From JAVBLT01 sp031553315 (GTDB lineage: Bacteria; Verrucomicrobiota; Kiritimatiellia; RFP12; DVOR01): 43,286 nucleotides of DNA. The translations under genes were made by a program, and so were the position numbers. The notes beneath the pieces are model-generated. The model had not been told where the DNA came from, made no database searches, and saw only the letters and a list, made by a program, of their open reading frames with translations. The stretch spans positions 1 to 43,286 of the forward strand of contig JAVBLT010000029.1 in NCBI GenBank assembly GCA_031553315.1, given 5' to 3'. Positions 33,765-42,962 of the stretch are shown piece after piece (the stretch's first letter is position 1; the number at the start of each line of letters is the position of its first letter).

Positions 33765-33780
33765 AAGGAAGGAACGCAGT

Positions 33781-34512
33781 ATGAATTTCGCATGGATAAC
33801 GGCAGCCGCCGCATCAGGCGCATGGAAGGCCTTCATGGATTCCGATGCGATGGGTCAAGGCATCGTGATTGTGCAGCTGGTGATGTCGGTCATCATCTGG
33901 GGCGTGATTCTCGCCCGCCGCCAGCACCTCAACGACATGGAGCGGCGTACCAATTCCTTCGTCAAGGCCTTCGCCAATGAATCCGACGTGCTCAACCTCT
34001 ACCTCAACCGCCGCCGGAACCAGGGCTCCGCGATGGAAGTCATCTACGAAAAGACCTGCGAACGCATGGTCGACCTCATTCCCTCCGAACAGCGCCTCGC
34101 TCTCCAGAACAATCCCGACGCGATCCGCCTCTCGCGCTCGCGCATGAACCTTGTGGAAACCACCAGCGAACACAACCTCCAGGAGCAGATCGTGAAGCTC
34201 CGCAAAGGCATGGGCTGGCTCGCGATCGGCTCCTCCACCGCGCCGCTCCTCGGCCTTTTCGGCACGGTCTGGGGCGTGATGCTCGCCTTTCAGGCCATGG
34301 CGCTCAAAGGTACCGCGCTCATCAGCGAGCTTGCGCCGGGCATCTCCTCGGCCTTGCTCACCACGGTCGTGGGGCTCATCGTGGCGATTCCTTCGACCAT
34401 CTTCTACAACATGCTCAATGACCGCGTCAACAAACAGATTGTGCAGCTCGAAGGCTTTACCGACGAGCTCACCGGGCAAATCGCCTTGCGCTACCAGGCC
34501 GGCGAATCATAA
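33781..34512 (+). CDS. exbB: MotA/TolQ/ExbB proton channel family protein
   Basis: 243 aa, three membrane helices (about 26-44, 145-168, 178-203). The conserved core MGWLAIGSSTAPLLGLFGTVWG followed by ISSALLTTVVGLIVAIPSTIFYN (ends given: GLFGTVWG, LTTVVGL, AIPST) is diagnostic for the proton channel. With ExbD it would use the proton gradient to drive TonB-type import or Tol-type envelope work. AAGGAAGGAA precedes the ATG at 33781; longer upstream frame is inside argS. No TonB or TolB gene is nearby. Confidence 0.9.
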   Translation: MNFAWITAAAASGAWKAFMDSDAMGQGIVIVQLVMSVIIWGVILARRQHLNDMERRTNSFVKAFANESDVLNLYLNRRRNQGSAMEVIYEKTCERMVDLIPSEQRLALQNNPDAIRLSRSRMNLVETTSEHNLQEQIVKLRKGMGWLAIGSSTAPLLGLFGTVWGVMLAFQAMALKGTALISELAPGISSALLTTVVGLIVAIPSTIFYNMLNDRVNKQIVQLEGFTDELTGQIALRYQAGES

Positions 34513-34521
34513 GGAGGCGCG

Positions 34522-34935
34522 ATGAAAAAACGCAGACGCGGCGGCAGCGAGACCGGTAAATCGCTCACTGAAATCAATATGACCCCGTTGCTGGATTTGA
34601 CCTTCCTGCTGCTCATCGCCTTTCTCATCACCTTTCCGGCGCTGGAGCAAGGCGTCGCCCTCAAGCTTCCGCGCGCCAGCGCCGACCCGCTGCCCACGGT
34701 GAAAAACTCGCAAACCGTCTCGATCAACGCCGCGGGGAATCTCTTCTACAACAGCAAAGCCGTTTCGCTCGACGACCTTTCCTCCGCCCTCGCCCAGCTT
34801 GCCCGCGAAGACCCCGAAGCCTCCATCCTCATCCGCGGCGACGAAACCATCGCCTACGGCAAAATCATGGAAATCGTCAAACGCATCCGCCGCGCGCACC
34901 TCACCCGTTTTGCCCTCGTCAGCGAAAGCGAATAA
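34522..34935 (+). CDS. exbD: Biopolymer transport protein ExbD/TolR family
   Basis: 137 aa. A basic N-terminus leads to INMTPLLDLTFLLLIAFLIT, with the essential Asp in the single membrane helix (about 22-40). A periplasmic domain follows with SINAAGNLFYN and ILIRGDETIAYGKIMEIV, typical of ExbD/TolR. It begins 9 nt after exbB with AAGGAGG as ribosome site. Confidence 0.92.
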   Translation: MKKRRRGGSETGKSLTEINMTPLLDLTFLLLIAFLITFPALEQGVALKLPRASADPLPTVKNSQTVSINAAGNLFYNSKAVSLDDLSSALAQLAREDPEASILIRGDETIAYGKIMEIVKRIRRAHLTRFALVSESE

Positions 34936-34948
34936 TTCAGGAGCCCCA

Positions 34949-37900
34949 ATGGAGAAAAAAACCTTTTTCCGCCCTGCCGACTGGTCTGCTTTTTGGACGG
35001 CGACCCTCGTTTCCTTCGGCGTTTATTTCTACACATTGGGACCCTCCGTCGGCCTTGAAGATTCCGGCGAGCTCGCCGTCGCCGGCGACCACCTCGGCGT
35101 GCCCCACCCTCCCGGCTATCCGATCTGGACGATGATCGCCTGGTGTTTCTGCCGCCTCTTCGGCTGGGTCACCTTCCGCGGGCAACCCTCCCCGGCGTGG
35201 TGCATCTCCCTTGCCTCCGCCGTGACCGGCGCGCTCGCCGCCGGCGTCACCGCCATGCTCATCGCCCGATCGGGGTCCGACATGCTGCGCGACACCGCCA
35301 CCGAAGACCACCCCTCCAACCCCAAACGCGACAACTGGATCTGCTGGGCGGGCGGCGTCGGCGCCAGCCTTGCCTTCGCCTTCAGCCCCGTGATGTGGTC
35401 GCAATCGGTCATCGTGGAGGTCTACGCCCTCGGAGCCCTCTTCCTCATGTGGGTGCTCCTGCTCACCTACCGCTGGATGCGCCAGCCCCTCGACCGCACG
35501 CTCTGGCTTCTGGCCTTCGTCTTCGGCCTGGGCCTCACCAACTACCAGGTGCTCCTCCTCGCGCTGATCCCCCTCGTGGTCATTGTGCTTTTCAAAAACG
35601 CCCGCCTCTTCCGCGATTTCGCCATCGCCGGCATTCCCATTCTCCTCACGGTCTACATCCTCAGCCTCGGCGCCCTCTCCTCCGCCGACCACTATTCGAC
35701 CGAGGGCGACGCCGTAATCGCCCGCCACTGGCACAACACCGCCGCCGCCTCGGCCGACGTCCGCTCCCTGCTGATGTACGCCTCCGCCACCCAGCAGCAG
35801 GCCCTCGCAGCCCGCGCCCGCGCGGTCGACGACTCCCTCCGCCAGGCCGAAGCCACGCTCGCCGCCCCCACCCCCGACCGCAAACGCCTCGGCGAGCAAA
35901 TCGCCGCCGCCCAGGCTCAGCTCTCCGCGCTTCGGACAACCGCCGCCGAGCTCGCCGAGGCCATGAAAAAGACCGTTTACCAGGATGACCGAAAAGCCGT
36001 GGTCAGCGCCACACTGGCCGCCGCCGACGGCTGCCTCGACCGTTTCTCGCTGATCGACCCGCAACAGCCCGCCGACACCCTTCGCCCCGCCATCGCCGGG
36101 CTCCGCCTCAACCAGAAAAACATCTTCATCACCCGCACCCCCTCCCCCGCGCTCCTGTGCGGCGGAGTCGGCCTGCTCGTGATCGGCGCGCTCGGTTTTC
36201 TCCGGCTCTGCCGCAAGGCCCGCGCGCAGGCGGAGACCTCCCCTCGCCGGGGGATCCCCTTTCTCGGCATCGCCGCGGCCGGCGCTCTTCTTCTGCTCGC
36301 GCTTCCGGAGGGCGGCCTCGCCACAGTGGCGTCGCTTTCCGATGTGCCCCTCGTTTCACCCCGCTGGTACGCCGCCACCGGCGCCATCCTCGGTTTCCTG
36401 ATCGTGACGGCTTTCGCGTTTGCCTGGCTTTTCCAAAAAGAGGCGGCCGGCTGGCGCGATTCCACCGTGCGGCCTTTCCTGATTGCCGCCGCCGCCGCCC
36501 TGCCGGCATGGGTTGTCCTTCTCATCGCCCTGCCCGCGCCCGGCGGCGTGCCGCCCAACTTCCACGGCACCCTTCTCAGCTTCGTCACGCCCTGGGGCGT
36601 CACCTTGGGCGCGCTTGCAGCCCTCTGGTGCATGGTCTGGGGGAGCCGCCGCGGCATCATCTTTGCCGCGGCTTCCACGGTTGTTCAGCTCACCCTCACG
36701 GTCATGATGCACAAGGGGCTCCTGCTCGGCCTGGAACACCCCACGACCTGGTGGTTCGCCTGGCCTTTCTTCTGGAATTTCGCGTTGCTCCTCCTGGCGT
36801 GGCTCTGCCTTGAAAACGGCCTCAGCGTGGCGCCGACGATCTTCTTCGCCCAGCTCGGCGTGTCGTTCTACGCCTACATGCCCATCGTTTCCGATCTGTT
36901 GAACCCGCCCATGAACTGGGGGTACCCCCGGACCTGGGAGGGCTTCAAGCACGCCATCTCGCGCGGCCAATACGAGCAGATCAAACCGACCGACATCTTC
37001 ACCAGCCATTTCATCAAGCAGCTCGGGGCGTATTTTTCCGACGTCCGCATGCAGTTTACCCTGCTTGCGGCCCCCCTCGCCCTCCTGCCCTTCGCCCACT
37101 GGAGCCTGGGCAAAGGCAAAGTGCGCATGTTCAACTTCGCCGCCATCCTCTTTGTGATCTGCGGCGTCTTCGTCTTCGCCGCCGAGCTCATGAACCGGGA
37201 ACCCGTCGGCCGCATCGACAAATACCTCCTTGCCGCGATCGGCATCTTCTCCCTGCTCGGTTTCATCTACATGGTGCTTGACGAGTTCGACAGCCTCCTG
37301 CGCCGCGCCTGGGACGAACGCGCCATGCTCACCGGCTGGATCACCGGCTGCGTGATTCTGGGCGCCCTCGCCTTCAGCACAGCCATCATGGCCCAGATCA
37401 TCCTCGCCGCGTTCACACCGGAAAACGGCATCCCCACGCTCACCGACACGCTCATCGCCGCCTCAGGCGCCATTCTGCTCGGCCTCCTGCCGCCCTTTCT
37501 CTGGGTCTTCCGGGGGCGCCGCGCCCTCGAACAAGGCGCCGGCCTGCGGTCGGGCTTCGATACCGTCAGCCGCCAGTGGCTCATCGGCACCGTGCTTGCC
37601 TTCCTCGTGATGAGCGTGATGCTCATCGCCCTCGCCAACCCCCGGGGCGATATCCAGGACGGTTTCATCCAAAAAGTCAAATTCATCAGCTCCCACGGCA
37701 TCTTCGCCCTTTGGATGGGTTACGGCCTCATCTTCGGCCTTGAAGCCGCCGACCGCTTCTTCAAATGGCTCCGCCTGCCCCGGGCCGTCGCCCGCTTTGC
37801 CCGCGTGGCCGCGCTCGGCCTCGCGCTTGCCACGGCCCTCATTCCCGTCTGGGAAAACTACATGAACGACAACCTCGTGCTCCTCATGGGCGCCGCCGAG

Positions 37901-39421
37901 CAAAACGGCCACGACTTCGGCTGGCAGTTCGGCTATTACCAGCTCGAAGGCGCCAAAGGCATCACCCCCGAGCTCGAGCGCGAGGAAGAACCGCTCCCCA
38001 ACCCCTTCTACCCCGAAGCCATGCCCAAGGATGCCTTCTTCTTCGGCGGCACCGACCCCGGGCGCTTCGTGCCCACATACATGATCTACTCGGCCAACGT
38101 CCGCCCCGACGTCTTTCTCGTGACGCAAAACGCGCTTGCCGACAAGACCTTCATGAGCGTGACCCGCGACCTCTACGGCGACCGGATCTGGATCCCCTCC
38201 GAGTGGGACAGCGCCCGCATTTTCAGCACCGTTTCCGACGAGCTCCTCAGCGGCAAGCGCGGCGGGGCCGACGTGAAGGTCATCAACGGCCGCCGCCAGG
38301 TCAGCGGCGCGCAGGGCGTGATGGAAATCAACGCCGACCTCGCCAAAGTCATCTTCGAAAACAACAAGAAAAAACACGCCTTCTTTATCGAAGAGAGCTA
38401 CGTGATCCCCTGGATGTATCCCTACCTCACCCCGCACGGCCTCATCATGCGGATCAACGCCGAACCCACCGCCATCTCCCCCGAAAACGCCCGCGATGAT
38501 CTCGACTTCTGGGACTGGTACACCCGCCGCCTCACCGACCGCCCCGAGTACCGGCGCGATTTCGTCGCCCAGAAATCCTTCTGCAAGCTCCGCACCGCCC
38601 TCGCCGGCCTCTACAACAACCACCGCATGACCCGGCAGGCCGAGCGCGCCTACATCGAAGCCCTCTGGCTCTACCCCGTGGGCCCCGAAGCCATCTTCCG
38701 CTATCTCAACGACGTGCTGATCCCAAGAGAAGCCGCCAACGCCCCCGACTTCCTCGAAAAAAGCATCGCCTTCATCAGCGCTTATCACCGCCGCGACCCC
38801 AACAACGCCCAGGGCGAGCGTTTCACCGCCTACCTCAACGAGCTGCGCCGCGAGCAACTGCTCATTGAAACGCTCACCGCCAAAATCGCCGGCGGAACCG
38901 CCGCCACCGCCGACGTGGCCGCGCTGGCCAATCTCCAGTACAAAGTCGGCAACGCCGAAGCCGCCAAAAGTTACTGGAAGCAAATCGCCCATGCGCCCGA
39001 CCTGACCGCGGATCAATGCGTCAAAGGCGCCGTGACCCTCTCCCGCCTCAACGAAATCGCCGCCGCGATCCCCCTGCTGAACCGCATTCCGCCCGCCGCC
39101 TACCCCGCCCTCGCGCAAGACGAACTCTTCGCGCTCGCCACCCTCGCCGGCCGGGCCAACCGCTCCGAAACAGCCGTGGATCTCCTCAAAACCTACCTCC
39201 GGCGCGATCCCGGCAACTGGCAGGCCCATATGAACCTCGCCATCGCCTACTGGATGCTCGGCTGGGAAAAAGAAGCCGTTCTGGCCGCCGAGCAAGCCAT
39301 CGACATCGGCCAAAACGCCGCGGCGGAGTTCCTCACCCAAAACCAGGCGCTCAAGCCCCTCCTTCAGCGCCTCGCCGAACGCAGCCGCCAAAGCCAGCCC
39401 CGCCCCGGCGCGGCCCGTTAA
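34949..39421 (+). CDS. DUF2723 polytopic membrane protein (glycosyltransferase-like) with TPR-like tail
   Basis: 1,490 aa starting MEKKTFFRPADW, with CAGGAG placed before the ATG; the open frame upstream overlaps exbD and is not coding. The N-terminal LEDSGELAVAGDHLGVPHPPGYP (ends: LEDSGE, GVPHPPGYP) is the DUF2723 signature, placed in a GT-C-like fold related to protein O-mannosyltransferases. There are many membrane helices (to about residue 980) interrupted by an Ala/Arg-rich soluble stretch near 300-390. A soluble C-terminal region has degenerate TPR units (WQAHMNLAIAYWMLGWEKEA). It probably adds a sugar or lipid-linked group in the envelope; the reaction is not established. It is embedded in an argS-exbBD-fmt-queA run. 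Confidence 0.85.
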   Translation: MEKKTFFRPADWSAFWTATLVSFGVYFYTLGPSVGLEDSGELAVAGDHLGVPHPPGYPIWTMIAWCFCRLFGWVTFRGQPSPAWCISLASAVTGALAAGVTAMLIARSGSDMLRDTATEDHPSNPKRDNWICWAGGVGASLAFAFSPVMWSQSVIVEVYALGALFLMWVLLLTYRWMRQPLDRTLWLLAFVFGLGLTNYQVLLLALIPLVVIVLFKNARLFRDFAIAGIPILLTVYILSLGALSSADHYSTEGDAVIARHWHNTAAASADVRSLLMYASATQQQALAARARAVDDSLRQAEATLAAPTPDRKRLGEQIAAAQAQLSALRTTAAELAEAMKKTVYQDDRKAVVSATLAAADGCLDRFSLIDPQQPADTLRPAIAGLRLNQKNIFITRTPSPALLCGGVGLLVIGALGFLRLCRKARAQAETSPRRGIPFLGIAAAGALLLLALPEGGLATVASLSDVPLVSPRWYAATGAILGFLIVTAFAFAWLFQKEAAGWRDSTVRPFLIAAAAALPAWVVLLIALPAPGGVPPNFHGTLLSFVTPWGVTLGALAALWCMVWGSRRGIIFAAASTVVQLTLTVMMHKGLLLGLEHPTTWWFAWPFFWNFALLLLAWLCLENGLSVAPTIFFAQLGVSFYAYMPIVSDLLNPPMNWGYPRTWEGFKHAISRGQYEQIKPTDIFTSHFIKQLGAYFSDVRMQFTLLAAPLALLPFAHWSLGKGKVRMFNFAAILFVICGVFVFAAELMNREPVGRIDKYLLAAIGIFSLLGFIYMVLDEFDSLLRRAWDERAMLTGWITGCVILGALAFSTAIMAQIILAAFTPENGIPTLTDTLIAASGAILLGLLPPFLWVFRGRRALEQGAGLRSGFDTVSRQWLIGTVLAFLVMSVMLIALANPRGDIQDGFIQKVKFISSHGIFALWMGYGLIFGLEAADRFFKWLRLPRAVARFARVAALGLALATALIPVWENYMNDNLVLLMGAAEQNGHDFGWQFGYYQLEGAKGITPELEREEEPLPNPFYPEAMPKDAFFFGGTDPGRFVPTYMIYSANVRPDVFLVTQNALADKTFMSVTRDLYGDRIWIPSEWDSARIFSTVSDELLSGKRGGADVKVINGRRQVSGAQGVMEINADLAKVIFENNKKKHAFFIEESYVIPWMYPYLTPHGLIMRINAEPTAISPENARDDLDFWDWYTRRLTDRPEYRRDFVAQKSFCKLRTALAGLYNNHRMTRQAERAYIEALWLYPVGPEAIFRYLNDVLIPREAANAPDFLEKSIAFISAYHRRDPNNAQGERFTAYLNELRREQLLIETLTAKIAGGTAATADVAALANLQYKVGNAEAAKSYWKQIAHAPDLTADQCVKGAVTLSRLNEIAAAIPLLNRIPPAAYPALAQDELFALATLAGRANRSETAVDLLKTYLRRDPGNWQAHMNLAIAYWMLGWEKEAVLAAEQAIDIGQNAAAEFLTQNQALKPLLQRLAERSRQSQPRPGAAR

Positions 39422-39436
39422 CCGAAAGGCACGACC

Positions 39437-40429
39437 ATGCGCATTGTTTTCCTCGGATCCGCCGACCTTTCCGCCATTATGCTCAGGCGCCTGATCAAAA
39501 CGCCCGGCCTTGAAATCGTCGGCACAGTCACCCAGCCCGACAAACCCGCCGGGCGGAAAAAATGCCTCACCCCCTGCCCCTGCAAGGCCGATTTTGAAAA
39601 AAGCGACGAAAACCGAAGCTTTTTCACCCCCGAAAATATCAACGCCCCCGAATCACTCGAGCAGATCCGCGCCTGGCGGCCCGATGTGATCGTGGTCGTG
39701 GCCTACGGTCAGTTTCTCGGCAAAGCACTGCTTTCAATCCCGCCTTACGGCTGCCTCAACATTCACCTCTCCCTCCTCCCCCGCTACCGCGGCGCGGCGC
39801 CCATCCATGCCGCCGTGCTCAACGGCGACAAGGAAACCGGCGTCACCGCCATGCTCATGGATGAAGGCATGGACAGCGGCGACATCCTCATGGTCGAGCG
39901 CACCCCCATCCACGCCAACGAAACCGTCGAAGCCCTCCATTTCCGCCTCGCCGACCTCGGCGCCGACCTCCTCGTGAAGGTCCTCCCCCTCTGGGTCACT
40001 GCCGACGAAAAAAAACGCCTCACACCCATCAGGCAAGACCCGGCCCTCGTCACCTTCGCCAAAAAAATCAAAAAGGCCGACGGCCACATCGACTGGGCCG
40101 CCCCCTCCGACCTCATCCTGCGCAAAATCCGGGCCTTCACCCTCTGGCCCGGCTGCACCGCCGCCATGCCCCCCACAGGCAAAGACGCCGGAAAAATCCT
40201 TAAAGCCCTCTCCGCGGAAGGGTGCTGCGCACTCGCCGAGACCGAAGCCGCCCAAGCGCCCGGCACCATCCTCCGCTGCGATTCCAGCGGCCTCGTAGTC
40301 CGCACCGGCGACGGCGCCATCAACATCGCCACGCTCCAGATTGAAGGCGGCCGCATCCTCACCGTGGAAGCCTTCATTTGCGGCCACACCCTTCAAGCCG
40401 GCCAATGCCTCGGAAGCCTCCCATGCTGA
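39437..40429 (+). CDS. fmt: Methionyl-tRNA formyltransferase
   Basis: Formylates Met-tRNA-fMet using 10-formyl-THF for initiation; 330 aa. The N-terminal Rossmann start MRIVFLGSADLSAI, the catalytic NIHLSLLPRYRGAAPI (Asn and His) and MDEGMDSGDIL (Asp) are all present. The loop near 45-70 is unusual: KKCLTPCPCKADFEKSDE replaces the common KKLTPSPVK. The C-terminal tRNA-binding domain is complete. GAAAGGC precedes the ATG. queA overlaps its end by 7 nt. No def gene is beside it. Confidence 0.94.
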   Translation: MRIVFLGSADLSAIMLRRLIKTPGLEIVGTVTQPDKPAGRKKCLTPCPCKADFEKSDENRSFFTPENINAPESLEQIRAWRPDVIVVVAYGQFLGKALLSIPPYGCLNIHLSLLPRYRGAAPIHAAVLNGDKETGVTAMLMDEGMDSGDILMVERTPIHANETVEALHFRLADLGADLLVKVLPLWVTADEKKRLTPIRQDPALVTFAKKIKKADGHIDWAAPSDLILRKIRAFTLWPGCTAAMPPTGKDAGKILKALSAEGCCALAETEAAQAPGTILRCDSSGLVVRTGDGAINIATLQIEGGRILTVEAFICGHTLQAGQCLGSLPC

Positions 40430-41496
40430 CCGCCGATTTCAACTACCCCCTTCCCGAAGAACTCATCGCCCAGCGCCCGCCCGAAGCGCGCGGAGCCTCC
40501 CGCATGATGGTCCTCGACCGGGCCCGCGAAGGCCTGGCCCACCGCCATGTGGGCGACATCCCCGAATACCTCAACCCCGGCGACCTCCTCGTGCTCAACG
40601 ACACGCGTGTGTTTCCCGCCCGCGCCCTCGGCCGGTGGAAAGACACGCCCGGAGCCGCCGAGATTCTCCTGCTCGATCCCCTTGAGCCCGAAACCCGCAC
40701 CGCCTCGGGTCATCAATCGGCCTGGCGGTGCATGTGCGGCTCAGGCCGCGGCCAGCGCCTCGGCAAAACCATTCTCCTCGCAGGCGGCGCCCTCGAAGCG
40801 CGCATCGCCGCCAAAGATTCCGAAGGCCATTTCCACATCCGCTTCACCTCCGCCGAGCCGCTCATGGATATTCTGGCCGAACACGGCCTCACCCCCGTGC
40901 CGCCCTACATCCGCCGTTCAGGCGATCCCGAAGAGACCCGCCTCGACCGCGAACGCTACCAGACCGTCTACGCAGCCAAAACAGGAGCCGTCGCGGCGCC
41001 CACCGCCGGGCTCCATTTCACCGAAGACCTCCTGGCCGGGCTCGAAGCCCAAGGCATCCGCCGCGCCTTCGTGACCCTCCATGTGGGGCCGGGAACCTTC
41101 AAGCCCGTGAAGGCGGAGCGCGTGGAAGATCACAGGATGGATGCCGAGACCTACGAGGTTCCCGAAGCCACCGCGCAGGCCATTGCCGACTGCCGCGCGC
41201 GCGGAGGCCGCGTGATTGCCGTGGGAAGCACCAGCGTGCGCACGCTCGAAACCGTGGCGGCGGCCAACGGCGGGCGCATCGTGCCGGCGCGCGGGCGCAG
41301 CTCGATCTTCATCTACCCGCCCTACTCTTTCCGCGCCGTCGACGCCATGCTCACCAACTTCCACCTGCCGCAATCGACCCTGCTCATGATGATCAGCGCG
41401 TTTGCCGGGCGCGACCGCATCCTCGCCGCCTACCGCGAAGCCGTGGCCGGGCGTTACCGCTTCTTCTCCTACGGCGATTGCATGCTCATTGTGTAA
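40423..41496 (+). CDS. queA: S-adenosylmethionine:tRNA ribosyltransferase-isomerase
   Basis: Makes epoxyqueuosine at the wobble position of tRNAs; 357 aa. Start at 40423 (MLTADFNYPLPEELIAQRPP) with GGAAG before it; a start at 40378 lies deep in fmt. Hallmarks are VLNDTRVFPARA, the long VPPYIRR with ERYQTVYA, AAPTAGLHF, VTLHVGPGTFKPV and TNFHLPQSTLLMM. Queuosine precursors come from GTP through folE. Last gene of the argS run; thiC has its own promoter 5 nt later. Confidence 0.95.
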   Translation: MLTADFNYPLPEELIAQRPPEARGASRMMVLDRAREGLAHRHVGDIPEYLNPGDLLVLNDTRVFPARALGRWKDTPGAAEILLLDPLEPETRTASGHQSAWRCMCGSGRGQRLGKTILLAGGALEARIAAKDSEGHFHIRFTSAEPLMDILAEHGLTPVPPYIRRSGDPEETRLDRERYQTVYAAKTGAVAAPTAGLHFTEDLLAGLEAQGIRRAFVTLHVGPGTFKPVKAERVEDHRMDAETYEVPEATAQAIADCRARGGRVIAVGSTSVRTLETVAAANGGRIVPARGRSSIFIYPPYSFRAVDAMLTNFHLPQSTLLMMISAFAGRDRILAAYREAVAGRYRFFSYGDCMLIV

Positions 41497-41500
41497 AGGC

Positions 41501-41529
41501 TTGTTTTCCGGCGGGAAATCGGCTATTCT
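41501..41529 (+). promoter_or_regulatory. thiC promoter
   Basis: TTGTTT (41501-41506) and TATTCT (41524-41529), 17-nt spacer, ending 6 nt before the riboswitch. Confidence 0.55.
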
Positions 41530-41534
41530 TCTCA

Positions 41535-41614
41535 GCGACCATCGGGGTGCGCCTTTTGCGCTGAGAGAGACCCGTTGAACTTGACCCGGACTGTACCGGC
41601 GTAAGGAATGGCGC
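41535..41614 (+). promoter_or_regulatory. TPP riboswitch (THI element)
   Basis: The conserved strings of the thiamine pyrophosphate aptamer appear in order: CGGGGTGC, GCTGAGA, ACCCGTTGAACTTGA, CCGGACTGTACCGG and GTAAGGAA. P1 forms from CCAT (41539-41542) with ATGG (41608-41611), extended by GCG/CGC with one bulge. It senses TPP and turns thiC off when thiamine is plentiful. Confidence 0.97.
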
Positions 41615-41624
41615 AGATCCGACC

Positions 41625-41663
41625 TTCTTTTCCGCCCGGTGTTATTTTGAAAGAGGAAAAGAA
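41625..41663 (+). promoter_or_regulatory. Ribosome-site sequestering stem of the TPP riboswitch
   Basis: TTCTTTTCC (41625-41633) can pair over nine consecutive bases with GGAAAAGAA (41655-41663), which covers the 3' part of the AAGAGGA ribosome site and ends immediately before the thiC ATG. There is no T-run after it, so control looks translational. The counter-structure that would free it without TPP is not identified. Confidence 0.5.
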
Positions 41664-42953
41664 ATGACCCAGCTCGAAGCCGCCCGCCAGGGCATCGTCA
41701 CGCCTGCCATGGAGCAGGTCGCCCGGGATGAACGCGTCAGCCCCGAAGCCGTGCGCGAAGCCGTTGCCGGCGGGCGGGCCGTCATCCCGCTCAACCCGGC
41801 GCACGCCAACGTGAGACCCGTTGGGGTCGGTCGCCTCTTCAAGACCAAAATCAACGCCAACCTCGGCCGTTCGCAGCTTCGCTCCGGCAAGGGCGACGAA
41901 CTCGAAAAGCTCGCGTGCGCCCTCGCCGCCGGCGCCGAATTCGTGATGGATCTCAGCGTGGGCAGCGACCTGGCCGATATCCGCAAAGGCATGCTCGAAG
42001 CCTCCCCCGCCCCGCTGGGCACCGTGCCGATCTACGAAACCATTTCCCGCCTCGACGGCGATATCCCCGTGATGGAGCCCGCGCTCCTGCTCGATGTGAT
42101 TCGCGAACAGGCCGAACAAGGCGTCGACTTCATGACCCTTCACGCCGGCCTCCTGCGCGCCCACATTCCCCTCGCCCTCCGCCGCAAGATGGGTATCGTC
42201 AGCCGAGGCGGCGCCATCATGGCGGAGTGGATGCAGAAAAACGCCTGCGAAAACCCGCTCTATACCCACTGGGATGAAGTGATGGAAATCCTGCTCAGGC
42301 ACGACGTCACCGTTTCCCTGGGCGACGGTCTCCGCCCGGGCTGCCTCGCCGATGCGAGCGACGACGCGCAGTTTGCCGAGCTTGACGTGCTGGGCGAGCT
42401 CGTCCGCCGCTGCCGCGCGCGCGGCGTGCAGGTGATGGTCGAAGGCCCCGGCCACGTGCCCTTCAACCAGATTCAGATGAACATGGAGCGCCAGCAAACC
42501 GTATGCGACGGCGCGCCCTTTTACGTGCTCGGCCCCGTGGTGACCGACATCGCCCCCGGCTACGACCACATCACCTCCGCCATCGGCGCGACCGCCGCCG
42601 CCACCTACGGCGCTTCGCTCCTCTGCTATGTGACCCCCGCCGAACATCTGGGCCTGCCCGATGCCGACGAAGTGCACCAGGGCTGCATCGCCTACCGCAT
42701 CGCCGCCCACGCGGGCGACGTGGCCCGCGGCCTCCCCGGCGCCCGCGAGGCCGACGACAAGATGGCCGATGCCCGCTTCAACTTCGACTGGAACGCCCAG
42801 TTCGCCGTTTCCCTCGACCCGTGCGCCGCCCGCGAACGCTGGCTCCGCACCCGCAATGAAACCGGCGCCGCTCACGACGACGACCACTGCTCCATGTGCG
42901 GCAAAGCCTTCTGCGCCGTGCGAACCTCAAAGCGCATCCGCGAAGGTCTGTGA
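41664..42953 (+). CDS. thiC: Phosphomethylpyrimidine synthase
   Basis: Radical-SAM enzyme that rearranges aminoimidazole ribotide into the HMP phosphate pyrimidine of thiamine; 429 aa, the short form common in anaerobes. The cluster motif is at the C-terminus: Cys409, Cys412 and Cys417 in HCSMCGKAFCAVRTS. KTKINANLGRS, DLSVGSDLADIRK, SRGGAIMAEWM and EGPGHVPFNQI are family hallmarks. It is under the TPP riboswitch. No other thi gene is in the window. An IS630 element begins about 10 nt after its stop, facing it. Confidence 0.97.
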   Translation: MTQLEAARQGIVTPAMEQVARDERVSPEAVREAVAGGRAVIPLNPAHANVRPVGVGRLFKTKINANLGRSQLRSGKGDELEKLACALAAGAEFVMDLSVGSDLADIRKGMLEASPAPLGTVPIYETISRLDGDIPVMEPALLLDVIREQAEQGVDFMTLHAGLLRAHIPLALRRKMGIVSRGGAIMAEWMQKNACENPLYTHWDEVMEILLRHDVTVSLGDGLRPGCLADASDDAQFAELDVLGELVRRCRARGVQVMVEGPGHVPFNQIQMNMERQQTVCDGAPFYVLGPVVTDIAPGYDHITSAIGATAAATYGASLLCYVTPAEHLGLPDADEVHQGCIAYRIAAHAGDVARGLPGAREADDKMADARFNFDWNAQFAVSLDPCAARERWLRTRNETGAAHDDDHCSMCGKAFCAVRTSKRIREGL

Positions 42954-42962
42954 GAAACCGGC

